Assembly: GCA_963816975.1 (NCBI GenBank)
Contig: CAWFMD010000004.1
Span: 62,001-126,000 of the forward strand
Source of the DNA: DASRIA01 sp963816975
GTDB lineage: Bacteria; Actinomycetota; Thermoleophilia; Solirubrobacterales; JBBDJG01
Reading direction: 5' to 3'
DNA length: 64,000 nucleotides
How positions within the stretch are numbered: position 1 is the first letter of the stretch; each line of letters opens with the position of its first letter. The notes below the pieces were generated by a model. That model was not told the DNA's origin. It was given only the letters and a program-made list of their open reading frames with translations, and made no database searches. The translations under genes were made by a program, and so were the position numbers. This document shows, piece by piece, positions 8,306 to 17,128 of the stretch.

Positions 8306-9568
8306 ATGTTCATCTCCGCGCGCCGTCGCAGGCGCCGTCTGCCCCTGCTGGTCGCCGCGGCGCTGGTCGTCGTCGCGGGCGCCGTGGTCGCGGCGCTGGT
8401 CGTGCTGGGCAACCGCACCGACGACGTGCGTCGCGGCGCCGAGGTCGAGTTCCAGGCGCCGCCCCGGCCCGAGCGCCCGCGCGTGCGCACGACGGACTGG
8501 CCCGTGTATCACTACGACCTCGCCCATACCGGCTACCTGCCGGCCCGGGTCGACCCGCCGTTCAAGGAGCGCTGGGTGTTCGGCGGCCGGGTCCTGATGG
8601 AGTTCCCGCCGATCGTGATCGGGGACAGCCTCTTCTTCATCCGCAACAACGGAGGCGTCTACCGCCTCGACGCGGACACCGGCAAGGTCAGGTGGAAGAA
8701 CCAGATCGGCAAGCTGTCCGCTTCATCGCCCGCGTACTGGAAGGACCGCGTGTTCGTCACGTCGCTGAGCGGCAAGCTCACCGTGCTGAAGGCGAGCAAC
8801 GGGAAGCTCGTCTGGCAGAAGCAGCTCGGCAGCCGCACCGAGTCCTCCCCGATCATCCGGAAGGGGGTCGTCTACTTCGGGACCGAGGGCGGCGAGCTCT
8901 ATGCGCTGTATGCGCGGACCGGCCGCGTGAAGTGGAAGTTCAGCGCCTCCGGCGCGATCAAGGCGTCGCCCGCGCTGTCGGGCTCGACGTTGTACTTCGG
9001 CGACTACAGCGGCCGCATGTACGCGGTCTGGGCGCGGACGGGCCGGGAGCGCTGGTCCACCGGCACGTCGGGATCGAAGTTCGGCTTCGCGGCGGGCAAC
9101 TTCTACTCGACGCCGGCCGTCGCGTTCGGGCGCGTGTTCTCCGGGAACACCGACGGCAAGGTGTATTCGTTCGGCGCGCGCACGGGCACGCTTGCGTGGT
9201 CGAAGTCGACCGGCGGCTACGTGTACTCGTCGCCCGCCGCCGCCAACGTGCCGGGCACCAAGCCGAGCGTCTACATCGGGTCCTACGACGGGAACCTGTA
9301 CGCGCTCGACGCGCGCACCGGATCCACGCGCTGGACGCATGCCGGTGGCGGCCGGATCTCGGGCGGTCCCACCGTCGTGGGGCGCGTCGTGTACTTCGCG
9401 GACCTCGACTCCAAGTCCACCTTCGGCGTCGATGCGCGCACCGGTGATCGGGTGTTCCGCCGCAGCCGCGGCGCATACAACCCCGTCGTCTCGGACGGGC
9501 AGCGCCTCTACCTGACGGGCTACGCGAGCGTCACCGCCCTCGACCCGGTGAAGCGCAGCCGGAAGTAG
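8306..9568 (+). CDS. Membrane-anchored PQQ-binding-like (PQQ_2) beta-propeller repeat protein
   Basis: 420 residues beginning with a basic stretch and one transmembrane helix (LPLLVAAALVVVAGAVVAALVVL), then an extracytoplasmic domain of repeating blades. The blades carry the signature YRLDADTGKVRWK, YALYARTGRVKWKF, YAVWARTGRERW, YSFGARTGTLAW and YALDARTGSTRW, the W-motif of quinoprotein/BamB-like propellers. It contains no dehydrogenase active-site pattern, so a structural, binding or sensing role is more likely than catalysis. Its C-terminus runs to within one base of the convergent hisF stop. Confidence 0.8.
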   Translation: MFISARRRRRRLPLLVAAALVVVAGAVVAALVVLGNRTDDVRRGAEVEFQAPPRPERPRVRTTDWPVYHYDLAHTGYLPARVDPPFKERWVFGGRVLMEFPPIVIGDSLFFIRNNGGVYRLDADTGKVRWKNQIGKLSASSPAYWKDRVFVTSLSGKLTVLKASNGKLVWQKQLGSRTESSPIIRKGVVYFGTEGGELYALYARTGRVKWKFSASGAIKASPALSGSTLYFGDYSGRMYAVWARTGRERWSTGTSGSKFGFAAGNFYSTPAVAFGRVFSGNTDGKVYSFGARTGTLAWSKSTGGYVYSSPAAANVPGTKPSVYIGSYDGNLYALDARTGSTRWTHAGGGRISGGPTVVGRVVYFADLDSKSTFGVDARTGDRVFRRSRGAYNPVVSDGQRLYLTGYASVTALDPVKRSRK

Positions 9569-10333
9569 CTAGAGCCGCACGGGGATGCCGGCGGCGTGCA
9601 GGTGCTCCTTGGCCTCGCGCACCCGGTACTCCCCGTAATGGAAGATCGAGGCGACCAGCACCGCGTCCGCGTGTGCCTCGGTGATCGCCGCGGTCAGGTG
9701 TGAGAGCTTTCCCGCGCCGCCGGAGGCGATCACGGGGATCTCGACGGCATCCGCGACCGCGCGCGTGAGCGGCAGGTCGTAGCCGTCCTTCGTCCCGTCG
9801 CGGTCCATGCTGGTGAGCATGATCTCCCCCGCCCCCCGCTCAGCCCCCTCGCGCGCCCATTCGACGGCGTCGCGCCCGGTCGCCACCCGGCCGCCGTTCA
9901 CGAACACCTCGAAGGTGGTTGCGCCGGCGGTCTGCTGGGCGTCGATCGCGAGCACCACGCACTGGGCGCCGAACGTGTCCGCCAGCTCGTCCAGCAGCTC
10001 CGGCCGATTGACCGCGGCGGAGTTGACCGCCACCTTGTCGGCCCCCGCGTCGAGCACCGCCTGTGCGTCCTCACGTGACCGGATGCCGCCGCCGATCGTG
10101 AACGGGATGAACACGTTGTCGGCCGTGCGCCGCGCGAGCGCCACGATCGTGTCGCGCTGCTCGTGCGACGCGGTGATGTCCAGGAACACCAGTTCGTCGG
10201 CGCCCTCGGCGTCGTAGCGCTCGGCCAGCTCGACCGGGTCACCCGCGTCGCGCAGCCCGATGAAGTTGGTGCCCTTCACGACGCGGCCCTTGTCGACGTC
10301 GAGGCATGGGATCACGCGCTTCAGGACGCTCAT
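9569..10333 (-). CDS. hisF: Imidazole glycerol phosphate synthase cyclase subunit HisF
   Basis: 254 residues, standard length. It cyclises PRFAR with ammonia from HisH to imidazole glycerol phosphate and AICAR. The N-terminal IPCLDVDKGRVVKG holds the catalytic Asp, FTIGGGIRS and VNSAAV form the phosphate-binding loops, and MLTSMDRDGTKDGYD carries the second catalytic Asp. It is the last gene of the his operon. Its ATG overlaps the hisA stop by 4 nt (ATGA), coupling the two half-barrel enzymes. Confidence 0.97.
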   Translation of the reverse strand: MSVLKRVIPCLDVDKGRVVKGTNFIGLRDAGDPVELAERYDAEGADELVFLDITASHEQRDTIVALARRTADNVFIPFTIGGGIRSREDAQAVLDAGADKVAVNSAAVNRPELLDELADTFGAQCVVLAIDAQQTAGATTFEVFVNGGRVATGRDAVEWAREGAERGAGEIMLTSMDRDGTKDGYDLPLTRAVADAVEIPVIASGGAGKLSHLTAAITEAHADAVLVASIFHYGEYRVREAKEHLHAAGIPVRL

Positions 10334-11070
10334 GCGACCTCCTCCCCGAGCGCCAGGCGGGCCTCGGTCACGGAGAAGCGGCGCTCGTAGAGGGCCTTGC
10401 CCACGATCACGCCCTCCATCTCCGGCGCAGGCAGGGCCGCCAGCGCTTCGAGGTCGGCCAGGTCGCCGATCCCGCCGGAGTAGATCACCGGACCTCCGCG
10501 GGCCGCCTCGCAGACACGCGCGAGCGCCTCCAGATCGGGTCCCTGCATCGTCCCGTCGCGATCCACGCTCGTGTAGATGAAGCCGCCGGCGCCGCGGGAT
10601 CGCAGCGTGGTCACGGCGTCCGGAGCCGAGATCGACGTGCTGGACAGCCACCCACCCGTCGCAACCAGGCCGTCCCGCACGTCCACCGCGATGCGCACGC
10701 GCTCGCCGCCGCGCTCGATCATGCCGTCGAGGGTCTCCGGCTGGGTGAACGCCACCGTGCCGATCACGACTCGGTCCGCGCCGGCGCCGACCGCGTTCAG
10801 CACGGCATCCACCGTGCGCAGGCCGCCGCCGAACTGCACCGGCACGCCCGCGCGGGCGGCGATGCGCTCCAGATGCTCCAGATTCACGGGCCGGCCCTCA
10901 CGGGCGCCGTCGAGGTCGACGACGTGCAGCCACGTCGCGCCCTCGGCGACCCACCGGCGCGCGGCGTCGAGCGGGTCCGAGTCGTAGATCTTGCGGCGCT
11001 CGTAGTCGCCCTGCTCGAGCCGCACCGCCTTGCCGCCGAGGATGTCGATCGCGGGATAGAGCGCGGGCAC
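10330..11070 (-). CDS. hisA: Phosphoribosylformimino-5-aminoimidazole carboxamide ribotide isomerase HisA
   Basis: 246 residues from the GTG at 11070 (VPALYPAIDILGGKAVRL). It performs the Amadori isomerisation of ProFAR to PRFAR. The catalytic Asp is in PAIDILGGKAVRL and the second catalytic Asp in YTSVDRDGTMQGPD; FGGGLRT and YSGGIGD are the phosphate loops. Actinomycetales often use this locus for bifunctional PriA, but nothing here decides that, and no trp genes are nearby. A longer frame to 11106 would overlap hisH by 26 nt; the later GTG matches the family N-terminus. Confidence 0.94.
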   Translation of the reverse strand: MPALYPAIDILGGKAVRLEQGDYERRKIYDSDPLDAARRWVAEGATWLHVVDLDGAREGRPVNLEHLERIAARAGVPVQFGGGLRTVDAVLNAVGAGADRVVIGTVAFTQPETLDGMIERGGERVRIAVDVRDGLVATGGWLSSTSISAPDAVTTLRSRGAGGFIYTSVDRDGTMQGPDLEALARVCEAARGGPVIYSGGIGDLADLEALAALPAPEMEGVIVGKALYERRFSVTEARLALGEEVA

Positions 11071-11080
11071 CGGTGAACCG

Positions 11081-11776
11081 CTAGGAGGTGGCGCCAACCG
11101 CAGCACAGATCGACGTGAAGTTGCGCAGCAGGCGCAGTCCGTGGACGCTCGACTTCTCGGGGTGGAACTGGACCCCGTAGACGGGCGCGCGCTCGACGGC
11201 GCAGACGAAGGGCCGGCCGTAGCTGGAGGTGCCGAGCACGTCTTCCCCCGAAACCCCCACCGGTGCGAACGAGTGCACGAAGTAGAACGGGGACTCGTCG
11301 GGCAGGTCGTCCACGAGCGCGGTGCGCTGCTCCCACCTGACGACGTTCCACCCGATGTGCGGGAGTTTCAGAGGCGCGGGGGGAGGGTCCTCGGCAGCCG
11401 TGGGGGGCGGAGCCACGCGTGGCAGGCGCTCGATCCTGCCCGACAGCAGGCCCAGGCCCCAGCCGCCCTCGTTCTCGGTCGTCGTCTCGAACAGCAGCTG
11501 CATCCCGAGGCAGATGCCCAGCATCGGCATGCCGCCCGCGAGCAGCTCCCCGATCAGGCCGTCCAGCTCGCGTTCGCGGATGTTGCGCATCGCCTTCGGG
11601 AATGCACCGACGCCGGGCAGCACGGCCCCGTCGGAGGCCCGGATCGCGCTGTGATCGGCGGTGATGTGCGGCCGCGCGCCGGAGCGCTCGAGCGCCTTCT
11701 CGGCGGAGCGCAGGTTCCCCATCCCGTAGTCGAGGATCGCGATGCGCGGACCGCTACCGGATGGCCCCGGGCTCAC
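11081..11776 (-). CDS. hisH: Imidazole glycerol phosphate synthase glutaminase subunit HisH
   Basis: 231 residues. It is the class I glutamine amidotransferase that feeds ammonia to HisF. The catalytic triad is visible as Cys in LGICLGMQLLFE and His/Glu in VYGVQFHPEKS; the oxyanion region PGVGAFPKAM is present. A Pro/Ala-rich insert (about 15 residues, PPPTAAEDPPPAP) between LSGRIERLP and LPHIGWN is longer than in most homologues. The GTG start overlaps the hisB stop as GTGA. Confidence 0.96.
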   Translation of the reverse strand: MSPGPSGSGPRIAILDYGMGNLRSAEKALERSGARPHITADHSAIRASDGAVLPGVGAFPKAMRNIRERELDGLIGELLAGGMPMLGICLGMQLLFETTTENEGGWGLGLLSGRIERLPRVAPPPTAAEDPPPAPLKLPHIGWNVVRWEQRTALVDDLPDESPFYFVHSFAPVGVSGEDVLGTSSYGRPFVCAVERAPVYGVQFHPEKSSVHGLRLLRNFTSICAAVGATS

Positions 11777-12375
11777 AGCAGCCCCTTCGTCGACGGCACT
11801 CCCGTCTCGGAGTCGTCCAGGGCGGTGGCGGCCCGCAGCGCGCGTGCGAACGACTTGAAGCTCGCCTCGATCATGTGGTGCGCGTTCGTTCCCGCGAGCA
11901 GGCGCACGTGCACCGTCAGCCGCGCGTTGTTCGCCACCGCGCGGAAGAACTCCTCGGTCAGCTCGGTCTCCCAGCCGCCGATCGTGGCCTCCGGGATGGA
12001 ACCCTCGAACGCGCAGTACGGGCGGCCCGACACGTCGACCGCGGCCGCGGCCAGCGCCTCGTCCATCGGGACGGTCGCGTCGCCGTAGCGGGCGATGCCG
12101 CTGCGGTCGCCGAGCGCGCGGTCGAGCGCCTTGCCCAGCACGATGCCGATGTCCTCGGTGGTGTGGTGCGTGCCGGTCTCGAGGTCGCCGGTCGCCTCCA
12201 CGTCCAGGTCGAGGTGCGCGTGGCGCGCCAGCAGGTCGAGCATGTGGTCGAGGAACCCGACCCCGGTGGAGGCCGCGCACTCGCCCGTGCCGTCCAGCGC
12301 GAGCCGCAGGCGGATGCTGGTCTCGCGGGTGGAGCGCTCGATCTCGGCGGTGCGCGGTGGTGTGGTGATGGCCAT
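11773..12375 (-). CDS. hisB: Imidazoleglycerol-phosphate dehydratase HisB
   Basis: 200 residues, the monofunctional form without the phosphatase domain. It dehydrates IGP to imidazole acetol phosphate. The di-manganese ligands lie in FLDHMLDLLARHAHLD, HHTTEDIGIVLG and NAHHMIEASFK. Its ATG overlaps the hisD stop by one base (TGATG). No histidinol phosphatase is seen here, and hisC is also absent from this operon. Confidence 0.97.
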   Translation of the reverse strand: MAITTPPRTAEIERSTRETSIRLRLALDGTGECAASTGVGFLDHMLDLLARHAHLDLDVEATGDLETGTHHTTEDIGIVLGKALDRALGDRSGIARYGDATVPMDEALAAAAVDVSGRPYCAFEGSIPEATIGGWETELTEEFFRAVANNARLTVHVRLLAGTNAHHMIEASFKSFARALRAATALDDSETGVPSTKGLL

Positions 12376-13682
12376 CAGATGTCCCGGGAAGCCCGCTCGG
12401 GCGTGTCGGCCCGGGCCTCCGCCGATTCTGCATGGACGGGAAATCCCTCCGCGCGTGCGACGCTGGCCACGTAGGGTGCGAGCGCTCGCGCCGCCTCCGG
12501 GGGCAACCTTACCAGCGCCTGTCGGCGCCGGAAATCGCCTGCGCCGAGCGGTCCCGAGAAGCGCGCGGCGCCGCCCGTGGGCAGCACGTGGTTGGAACCG
12601 GCGGCATAGTCGCCGAAGGCCGCGCCTCCGGCGCCGCCCACGAACACGCAGCCGCTCGAGTGCACGCCCTCGGCCAGCGCCTCGGCATCCGCGCAGGCCA
12701 GTTCGAGGTGCTCGGGAGCGAAGGCGTTCGCCACGTCGATTGCGCCACCGAGGTCGGCGGTGCGCACGAGGGCGAGCGGAGCGTCCTGCACGGACGCCCG
12801 CGCCGCGGCGATGGCCGCCGCCTGGCGCTCCACCTGCGCCAGCAGTTCCGCGCTGGGCGAGGCGACCGCGACCAGCGTGTCCGGGCCGTGCTCGGCCTGG
12901 GCGGCGAGGTCGAGCGCCACGAGGCGCGGATCGGCGTCACCATCGGCGATCACGAGCAGCTCGCTGGGGCCCGCGATCCCGTCGATGCCGACCAGGCCGG
13001 CGAGCTGGCGCTTGGCCTCCTGCACATAGGAGTTGCCGGGCCCCACGATCACGTCGACCGGAGCGACCGTCGCCGTCCCGTAGGCGAGCGCAGCGATCGC
13101 CTGGGCGCCGCCCATCAGGTGCACCTCGTCCACGCCGCACAGCGCGCAGGCCGCGAGGATCACCGGATTGGCGCGACCGTCGGGGCCGGGCGGGGTGGCC
13201 ACCGCGATCTGGTCCACGCCGGCGACGCGGGCCGGCGCGCAGCACATCACGACCGACGAGGGGTACGCCGCGCGCCCGCCGGGGACGTACGCGCCCACGC
13301 GCCGCACCGGGAGCTCGCGGATCGTGACCGACTGTCCCTGCGTCATCTCCACGGTGAGATCGCCGGACACCTCGGCCCGAGCCAGCCGCTCGACATTGGC
13401 GATCGCCGCGTCGAGCCCGACGCGCACGTCGCCGTCGATCTCATCGGGGGCGACGGCGATCTGCTCGGGGGGCACGCGGAAGTCCGCGGGCGCGGCCTCG
13501 CTGTCGAAGCGCACGGTCAGCTCGTGCACCGCACGGTCGCCGCCGCGGCGAACCTCGTCGAGGATCCCCGCGACAGCGGCCGTGACCGCGCCGGGCGGCT
13601 CCACCAGCCCGCGCATCGCCTCGGCCAGCGCATCGACGTCGCCGCGCGCGCGCGACTCGAGCGTGAAGTGCCTAGCCTGCAT
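12375..13682 (-). CDS. hisD: Histidinol dehydrogenase HisD
   Basis: 435 residues, full length. It oxidises L-histidinol to histidine in two NAD-dependent steps using zinc. GPGNSYVQEAKRQL, IDGIAGPSELLVIAD and the C-terminal GSNHVLPTGGAARFSGPL are characteristic, with Glu/His catalytic residues in AFAPEHLEL. It begins 11 nt inside the end of hisG. Confidence 0.97.
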   Translation of the reverse strand: MQARHFTLESRARGDVDALAEAMRGLVEPPGAVTAAVAGILDEVRRGGDRAVHELTVRFDSEAAPADFRVPPEQIAVAPDEIDGDVRVGLDAAIANVERLARAEVSGDLTVEMTQGQSVTIRELPVRRVGAYVPGGRAAYPSSVVMCCAPARVAGVDQIAVATPPGPDGRANPVILAACALCGVDEVHLMGGAQAIAALAYGTATVAPVDVIVGPGNSYVQEAKRQLAGLVGIDGIAGPSELLVIADGDADPRLVALDLAAQAEHGPDTLVAVASPSAELLAQVERQAAAIAAARASVQDAPLALVRTADLGGAIDVANAFAPEHLELACADAEALAEGVHSSGCVFVGGAGGAAFGDYAAGSNHVLPTGGAARFSGPLGAGDFRRRQALVRLPPEAARALAPYVASVARAEGFPVHAESAEARADTPERASRDI

Positions 13683-14328
13683 CCGTCGTCTCTCCGATGC
13701 GCGTCACGAGGTCGTCGACATCCGCCTGGCGCAGCTTGTGCGAAACCCGGTTCGCCACCAGGCGCGCGGTGCAGTCGGCGATCACCTCGCGCACCTCGAG
13801 GTGGTTGTCGCGCAGCGTGCGCCCGCTCGCGGTGAGGTCCACGATGCCCTCCGCGAGGCCGGAGATCGGCGCCAGCTCGACCGAGCCCTTCACCTCGATC
13901 ACCTCCGCCTGGCGACCGGAGGACTCGAAGTAGCGCGTGGCGATCCGCGGGTACTTGGTCGCGATCCGCACGGCGCCGAGGCGGCGCTCGAGATCGTCGG
14001 CGAAGTGGTCGCCCGCCCGCGTCGCGACGACCATCTGGCAGTAGCCGTATCCGAGATCGACGAGCTCGTAGACGACGCGCTCGTGTTGCTCCATCAGCAC
14101 GTCCTTACCGGTGATCCCGAGATCGACGGCACCGGCCTCCACGTAGGTGGGGACGTCGCTGGGGCGCATCGTCACGATGGTCACCTCCTCGCCGGGGAAC
14201 AGCAGGGAGCGAGAGTCGGCGCGCAGCGGCGCCGTGTCGATGCCCACCCGGTCCAGCAGGTCGAGCGTCTCACCGAACAGCGCGCCGCGGGGTACCGCGA
14301 TCCGCAGCGGGTCGCTGACCGCGCTCAC
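13672..14328 (-). CDS. hisG: ATP phosphoribosyltransferase, short form HisG
   Basis: 218 residues, the short HisG form that lacks the C-terminal regulatory domain and depends on HisZ. It catalyses the first step of histidine synthesis. Motifs include RIAVPRGALFGET, GITGKDVLMEQ, IATKYPRIATRYF and the PRPP loop EVIEVKGSVELAP with GIVDLTASGRTLRDN. The GTG start overlaps the hisZ stop by 4 nt (GTGA), as expected for two subunits made in a fixed ratio. Because of the hisZ frameshift, an unbroken reading frame also runs from hisZ into hisG. Confidence 0.95.
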   Translation of the reverse strand: MSAVSDPLRIAVPRGALFGETLDLLDRVGIDTAPLRADSRSLLFPGEEVTIVTMRPSDVPTYVEAGAVDLGITGKDVLMEQHERVVYELVDLGYGYCQMVVATRAGDHFADDLERRLGAVRIATKYPRIATRYFESSGRQAEVIEVKGSVELAPISGLAEGIVDLTASGRTLRDNHLEVREVIADCTARLVANRVSHKLRQADVDDLVTRIGETTDAG

Positions 14329-15318
14329 GGCTGCTCCCCCGCGCGCCGCTCCTCCTCCGCCTGCGCGACGTGCATGCGCTCCACGTACAGGGCAAAGCCA
14401 CAGGCCGGCAGCCGGCGTCCGAAGCGCCCCAGCAGGTCGTCGTAGCGCCCGCCGCCCCCGATCACGTGCCCGAGCGCCGGGTCGTACACCTCGAAGATCG
14501 CGCCTGTGTAGTAGCCCAGGTCGCGGACCAGGCCGAGGTCGAAGATCACACGATCGGCGAGGCCCCGCTGCTCCAGGCCGGTGGCCACCTCGGTGAGGCG
14601 GGAGAACGGGCCGCGGATGTCGGCCCCGCCCAGGGCGATCCCGCGCTCGATCACCTCGGCGCCCGCCGCGCAGCTGCGGGAGGCCGATCAGCGCGCGCCG
14701 GCGTTGCGCGGAGATCGGCAGCCCTGCGACGCGCTGCTCCAGCTCCACCAGGTCGTGGCGCTCGAGCGCGTCCATCACCGCCTTCCCGTCCGCGGCGTTC
14801 ACCCCCATCGCCTGCAGAAGTCCCCGGAACAGGCCGGCGTCGCCGAGGCCGATGCGCGCGCGGGGCAGGCCGCCGGCGTCGAGCGCCGCGCACAGCACCT
14901 CGAGCACGTCGACGGTCCCGGCCGGCGCCTGGGCGCCGATCAGCTCGATGCCGGCCTGCAGGAACTCACGCTGCTGGCCGCGCTGGGGGCGCACGGCGCG
15001 ATATGCGTGCGAGACGTAGCACAGGCGCAGCGGCACAGCTGCGTCCGGGTACCGCGTGGCGACCAGCCGCGCGATCGGGATCGTCATGTCGGACCGCAGC
15101 GCCAGCACCTGTCCGTGCTCGTCGAACAGGCGGTAGGAGGCGCCCGCGGCCCGCTCGTCGCCCTGCACGAGCACGTCTTCGTACTCCATCGTGGGCGTCC
15201 ACACCTCGCCGTACCCGAACCGCTCGAAGGTTTCCAGCAGGTTGGCGGACAGGCGCCGCAGCTCCCGCATCTCGTCGGGCAGGATGTCGCGCGTCCCCGG
15301 CGGGATCGGAAAGGTCAT
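14325..15318 (-). pseudogene. hisZ: ATP phosphoribosyltransferase regulatory subunit HisZ, frameshifted in this sequence
   Basis: HisZ is a histidyl-tRNA-synthetase-like regulatory subunit for short HisG. The N-terminal two thirds read normally (FPIPPGTRDILPDEM, LRSDMTIPIARLV, QQREFLQAGIELIG) up to LIGLPQLRGG near position 14665. The true continuation AEVIERGIALGG...DLGYYTGAIFEVYDP...GGGGRYDDLLG lies in the next frame and ends at 14325. One extra base in the C-run at 14662-14664 (plus strand) explains the shift. A sequencing error, a real mutation or recoding are all possible; an intact short hisG without HisZ would be expected to fail. Confidence 0.85.
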
Positions 15319-15339
15319 GACGCGGTCCCGCGAGTCCGT

Positions 15340-16638
15340 CTAGGCGGAGACGCGATCCGCGGACTTGCGCTCGATCCGCGCGCCCAGCTCCCGCAGGCGG
15401 TCGTCGATGCGCTCGTAGCCGCGGTCGATCTGCCCCACGTTGCCGATCTCCGACACGCCCTCCGCGCAGAGGCTCGCGATGAGCATCGCCATCCCGGCCC
15501 GGATGTCGGGGCTGTCCATGCGCTCGCCATGAAGACGGCTCGGGCCGTGCACGATCGCCCGGTGGGGATCGCAGACCACGACTCGAGCGCCCATGGGGAT
15601 GAGCTTGTCGACGAATACAAGGCGGTTCTCGAACATCTTCTCGTGGATCAGCACCACGCCTTCGGCCTGCGTCGCGACCGCGAGCGCGATGCTGGTGAGA
15701 TCGGCCGGGAAGGCCGGCCACGGGCCGTCATCGACCTCCGGGATCGCGCCGCCCGCGTCGTCGCGGACGCGCAGCCGCTGCTCGGGCGGGATGATCAGGT
15801 CGTCGCCGTCGTGGTGGGACTTCAGCCCGAGCCGCTCGAACACCATCCGGATCATCTTCAGGTCGTCGGGGACCGTGTTGCGGATGCGCAGCTCGCCGCC
15901 GGTCACCGCGGCGAGCGCCATGAAGCTGCCGACCTCGATGTGGTCCGGCGCGATGTCGACCTGGCCGCCGCTCAGTCGCTTGCAGCCGTGGACCGTGAGG
16001 ACGTTGGACCCGATGCCGTCGATTCGCGCGCCCATGCTCACGAGCAGGCGAGCGAGGTTCTGCACGTGCGGCTCCGATGCGGCGTTGCGGATCGTCGTGG
16101 TGCCCTGCGCGAGAGCCGCCGCCATCAGCGTGTTCTCGGTCGCCATCACGCTCGCCTCGTCCATGAAGAAGTCGCAGCCGCGCAGGCCCTGCGGGGCCCA
16201 CATCTCGTACAGCCGGTCGAGGTGCACCTGCGCACCGAGCGCGCGCAGCGCGTCGATGTGCGGATCGAGGCGGCGGCGCCCGATGAAGTCGCCCCCCGGC
16301 GGCGGGATGCGCGCCTCGCCCGTGCGCGCGAGCAGCGGGCCGGCGAGCAGGAACGACGCCCTGATGCGGCCGGCCAGCTCGGCGTCGACGTCGGCACTCG
16401 TGATGGAGGCTGCGCGCAGCACGACCTGGTGTTCCTCGCGCCAGTGGACGCTCACGCCGAGGTCTTCGAGCAGCGCCAGCATCGACTCCACGTCGCGGAT
16501 GCGCGGGACGTTGCCGACGACCAGCTCCTCCTCGGTCAGCAGCGATGCCGCCAGGATCGGCAGGGCAGCGTTCTTGTTGCCCGCCGGCACAACCGTGCCG
16601 GAGAGCGGATATCCGCCTTCGATTACGAACTTGTCCAC
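15340..16638 (-). CDS. murA: UDP-N-acetylglucosamine 1-carboxyvinyltransferase MurA, Asp-type active site
   Basis: 432 residues. It adds enolpyruvate to UDP-GlcNAc, the committed step of peptidoglycan synthesis. The N-terminal GNKNAALPILAA carries the catalytic Lys and SVMATENTLM is conserved. The active-site loop reads PPGGDFIGRRRLDPH: the Cys that fosfomycin alkylates in most bacteria (Cys115 in E. coli) is Asp, as in Mycobacterium and Chlamydia enzymes known to be fosfomycin-resistant. It lies 21 nt upstream of hisZ on the same strand, so it may head that transcript. Confidence 0.96.
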   Translation of the reverse strand: MDKFVIEGGYPLSGTVVPAGNKNAALPILAASLLTEEELVVGNVPRIRDVESMLALLEDLGVSVHWREEHQVVLRAASITSADVDAELAGRIRASFLLAGPLLARTGEARIPPPGGDFIGRRRLDPHIDALRALGAQVHLDRLYEMWAPQGLRGCDFFMDEASVMATENTLMAAALAQGTTTIRNAASEPHVQNLARLLVSMGARIDGIGSNVLTVHGCKRLSGGQVDIAPDHIEVGSFMALAAVTGGELRIRNTVPDDLKMIRMVFERLGLKSHHDGDDLIIPPEQRLRVRDDAGGAIPEVDDGPWPAFPADLTSIALAVATQAEGVVLIHEKMFENRLVFVDKLIPMGARVVVCDPHRAIVHGPSRLHGERMDSPDIRAGMAMLIASLCAEGVSEIGNVGQIDRGYERIDDRLRELGARIERKSADRVSA

Positions 16639-16752
16639 ATCAACCGCCGGGTTTGAGGCTCTCGAAGGGTAACAGTGCGGCCCATGGCCAAAAAGTCCTG
16701 CAATTGAAGCGCGTGTCGGCTGTCTGCCGTCGGCCGTGTGGGGGCTGCGGTG

Positions 16753-17091
16753 TCACTGCCACCTCCCTCCCGCCTTCGCCCAGTCCAGCAGGTGGGCGAC
16801 CGAGCAGAAGCCGTCCGGGATCCGGTGCTCGCCGCGGTGGCGCACCAGCAGCAGGTGGCCCTCGCCCAGCTCGGCGCCGCAGCGCGCGCAGGCGCGCGTC
16901 GTGTCGGTGCCCGCCGGCTGGGGCGGCTCGCCCGCCTCCCAGTGCGCACCCTGCATGGCCCAGGGGACGACGTGCTCGAGCCGGCAGAAGACCGCGCCGC
17001 GGTCGCCCGCGTGCTCGCCCAGCCGGAAGCCGTCGGTCGGCTCCACCGGGTTGCCGCACCAAGTGCACTTCGACGCGCCCGGTGGGACCAT
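16753..17091 (-). CDS. Small protein with two duplicated CxxC...FCxxxH zinc-finger units
   Basis: 112 residues made of two related units. The first has CTWCGNPVEP then AVFCRLEHVVPWA; the second has CARCGAELGEG then DGFCSVAHLLDWAKAGG. Each pairs CxxC with FCxxxH about 21-22 residues later, consistent with treble-clef or MYM-like zinc binding and an internal duplication. The function is unknown. An AGGAGGAG sequence lies 11 nt before the ATG. It is divergent from the dehydrogenase paralogue at 17129. Confidence 0.7.
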   Translation of the reverse strand: MVPPGASKCTWCGNPVEPTDGFRLGEHAGDRGAVFCRLEHVVPWAMQGAHWEAGEPPQPAGTDTTRACARCGAELGEGHLLLVRHRGEHRIPDGFCSVAHLLDWAKAGGRWQ

Positions 17092-17115
17092 CGTCGCTTT
17101 GCGCTCCTCCTGGGA

Positions 17116-17121
17116 TAGATT
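17116..17121 (+). promoter_or_regulatory. Predicted leaderless -10 element TAGATT
   Basis: TAGATT lies 7 nt before the ATG at 17129; no ribosome-binding site fits between them. Confidence 0.5.
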
Positions 17122-17128
17122 GCGGCCG

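Noticed and set aside
13672..15318. A continuous 548-codon HisZ-HisG fusion
   Set aside because: The middle of that frame is Arg/Gly/Pro-rich nonsense while the adjacent frame encodes the true HisZ C-terminus with its own stop and a GTGA overlap to hisG.
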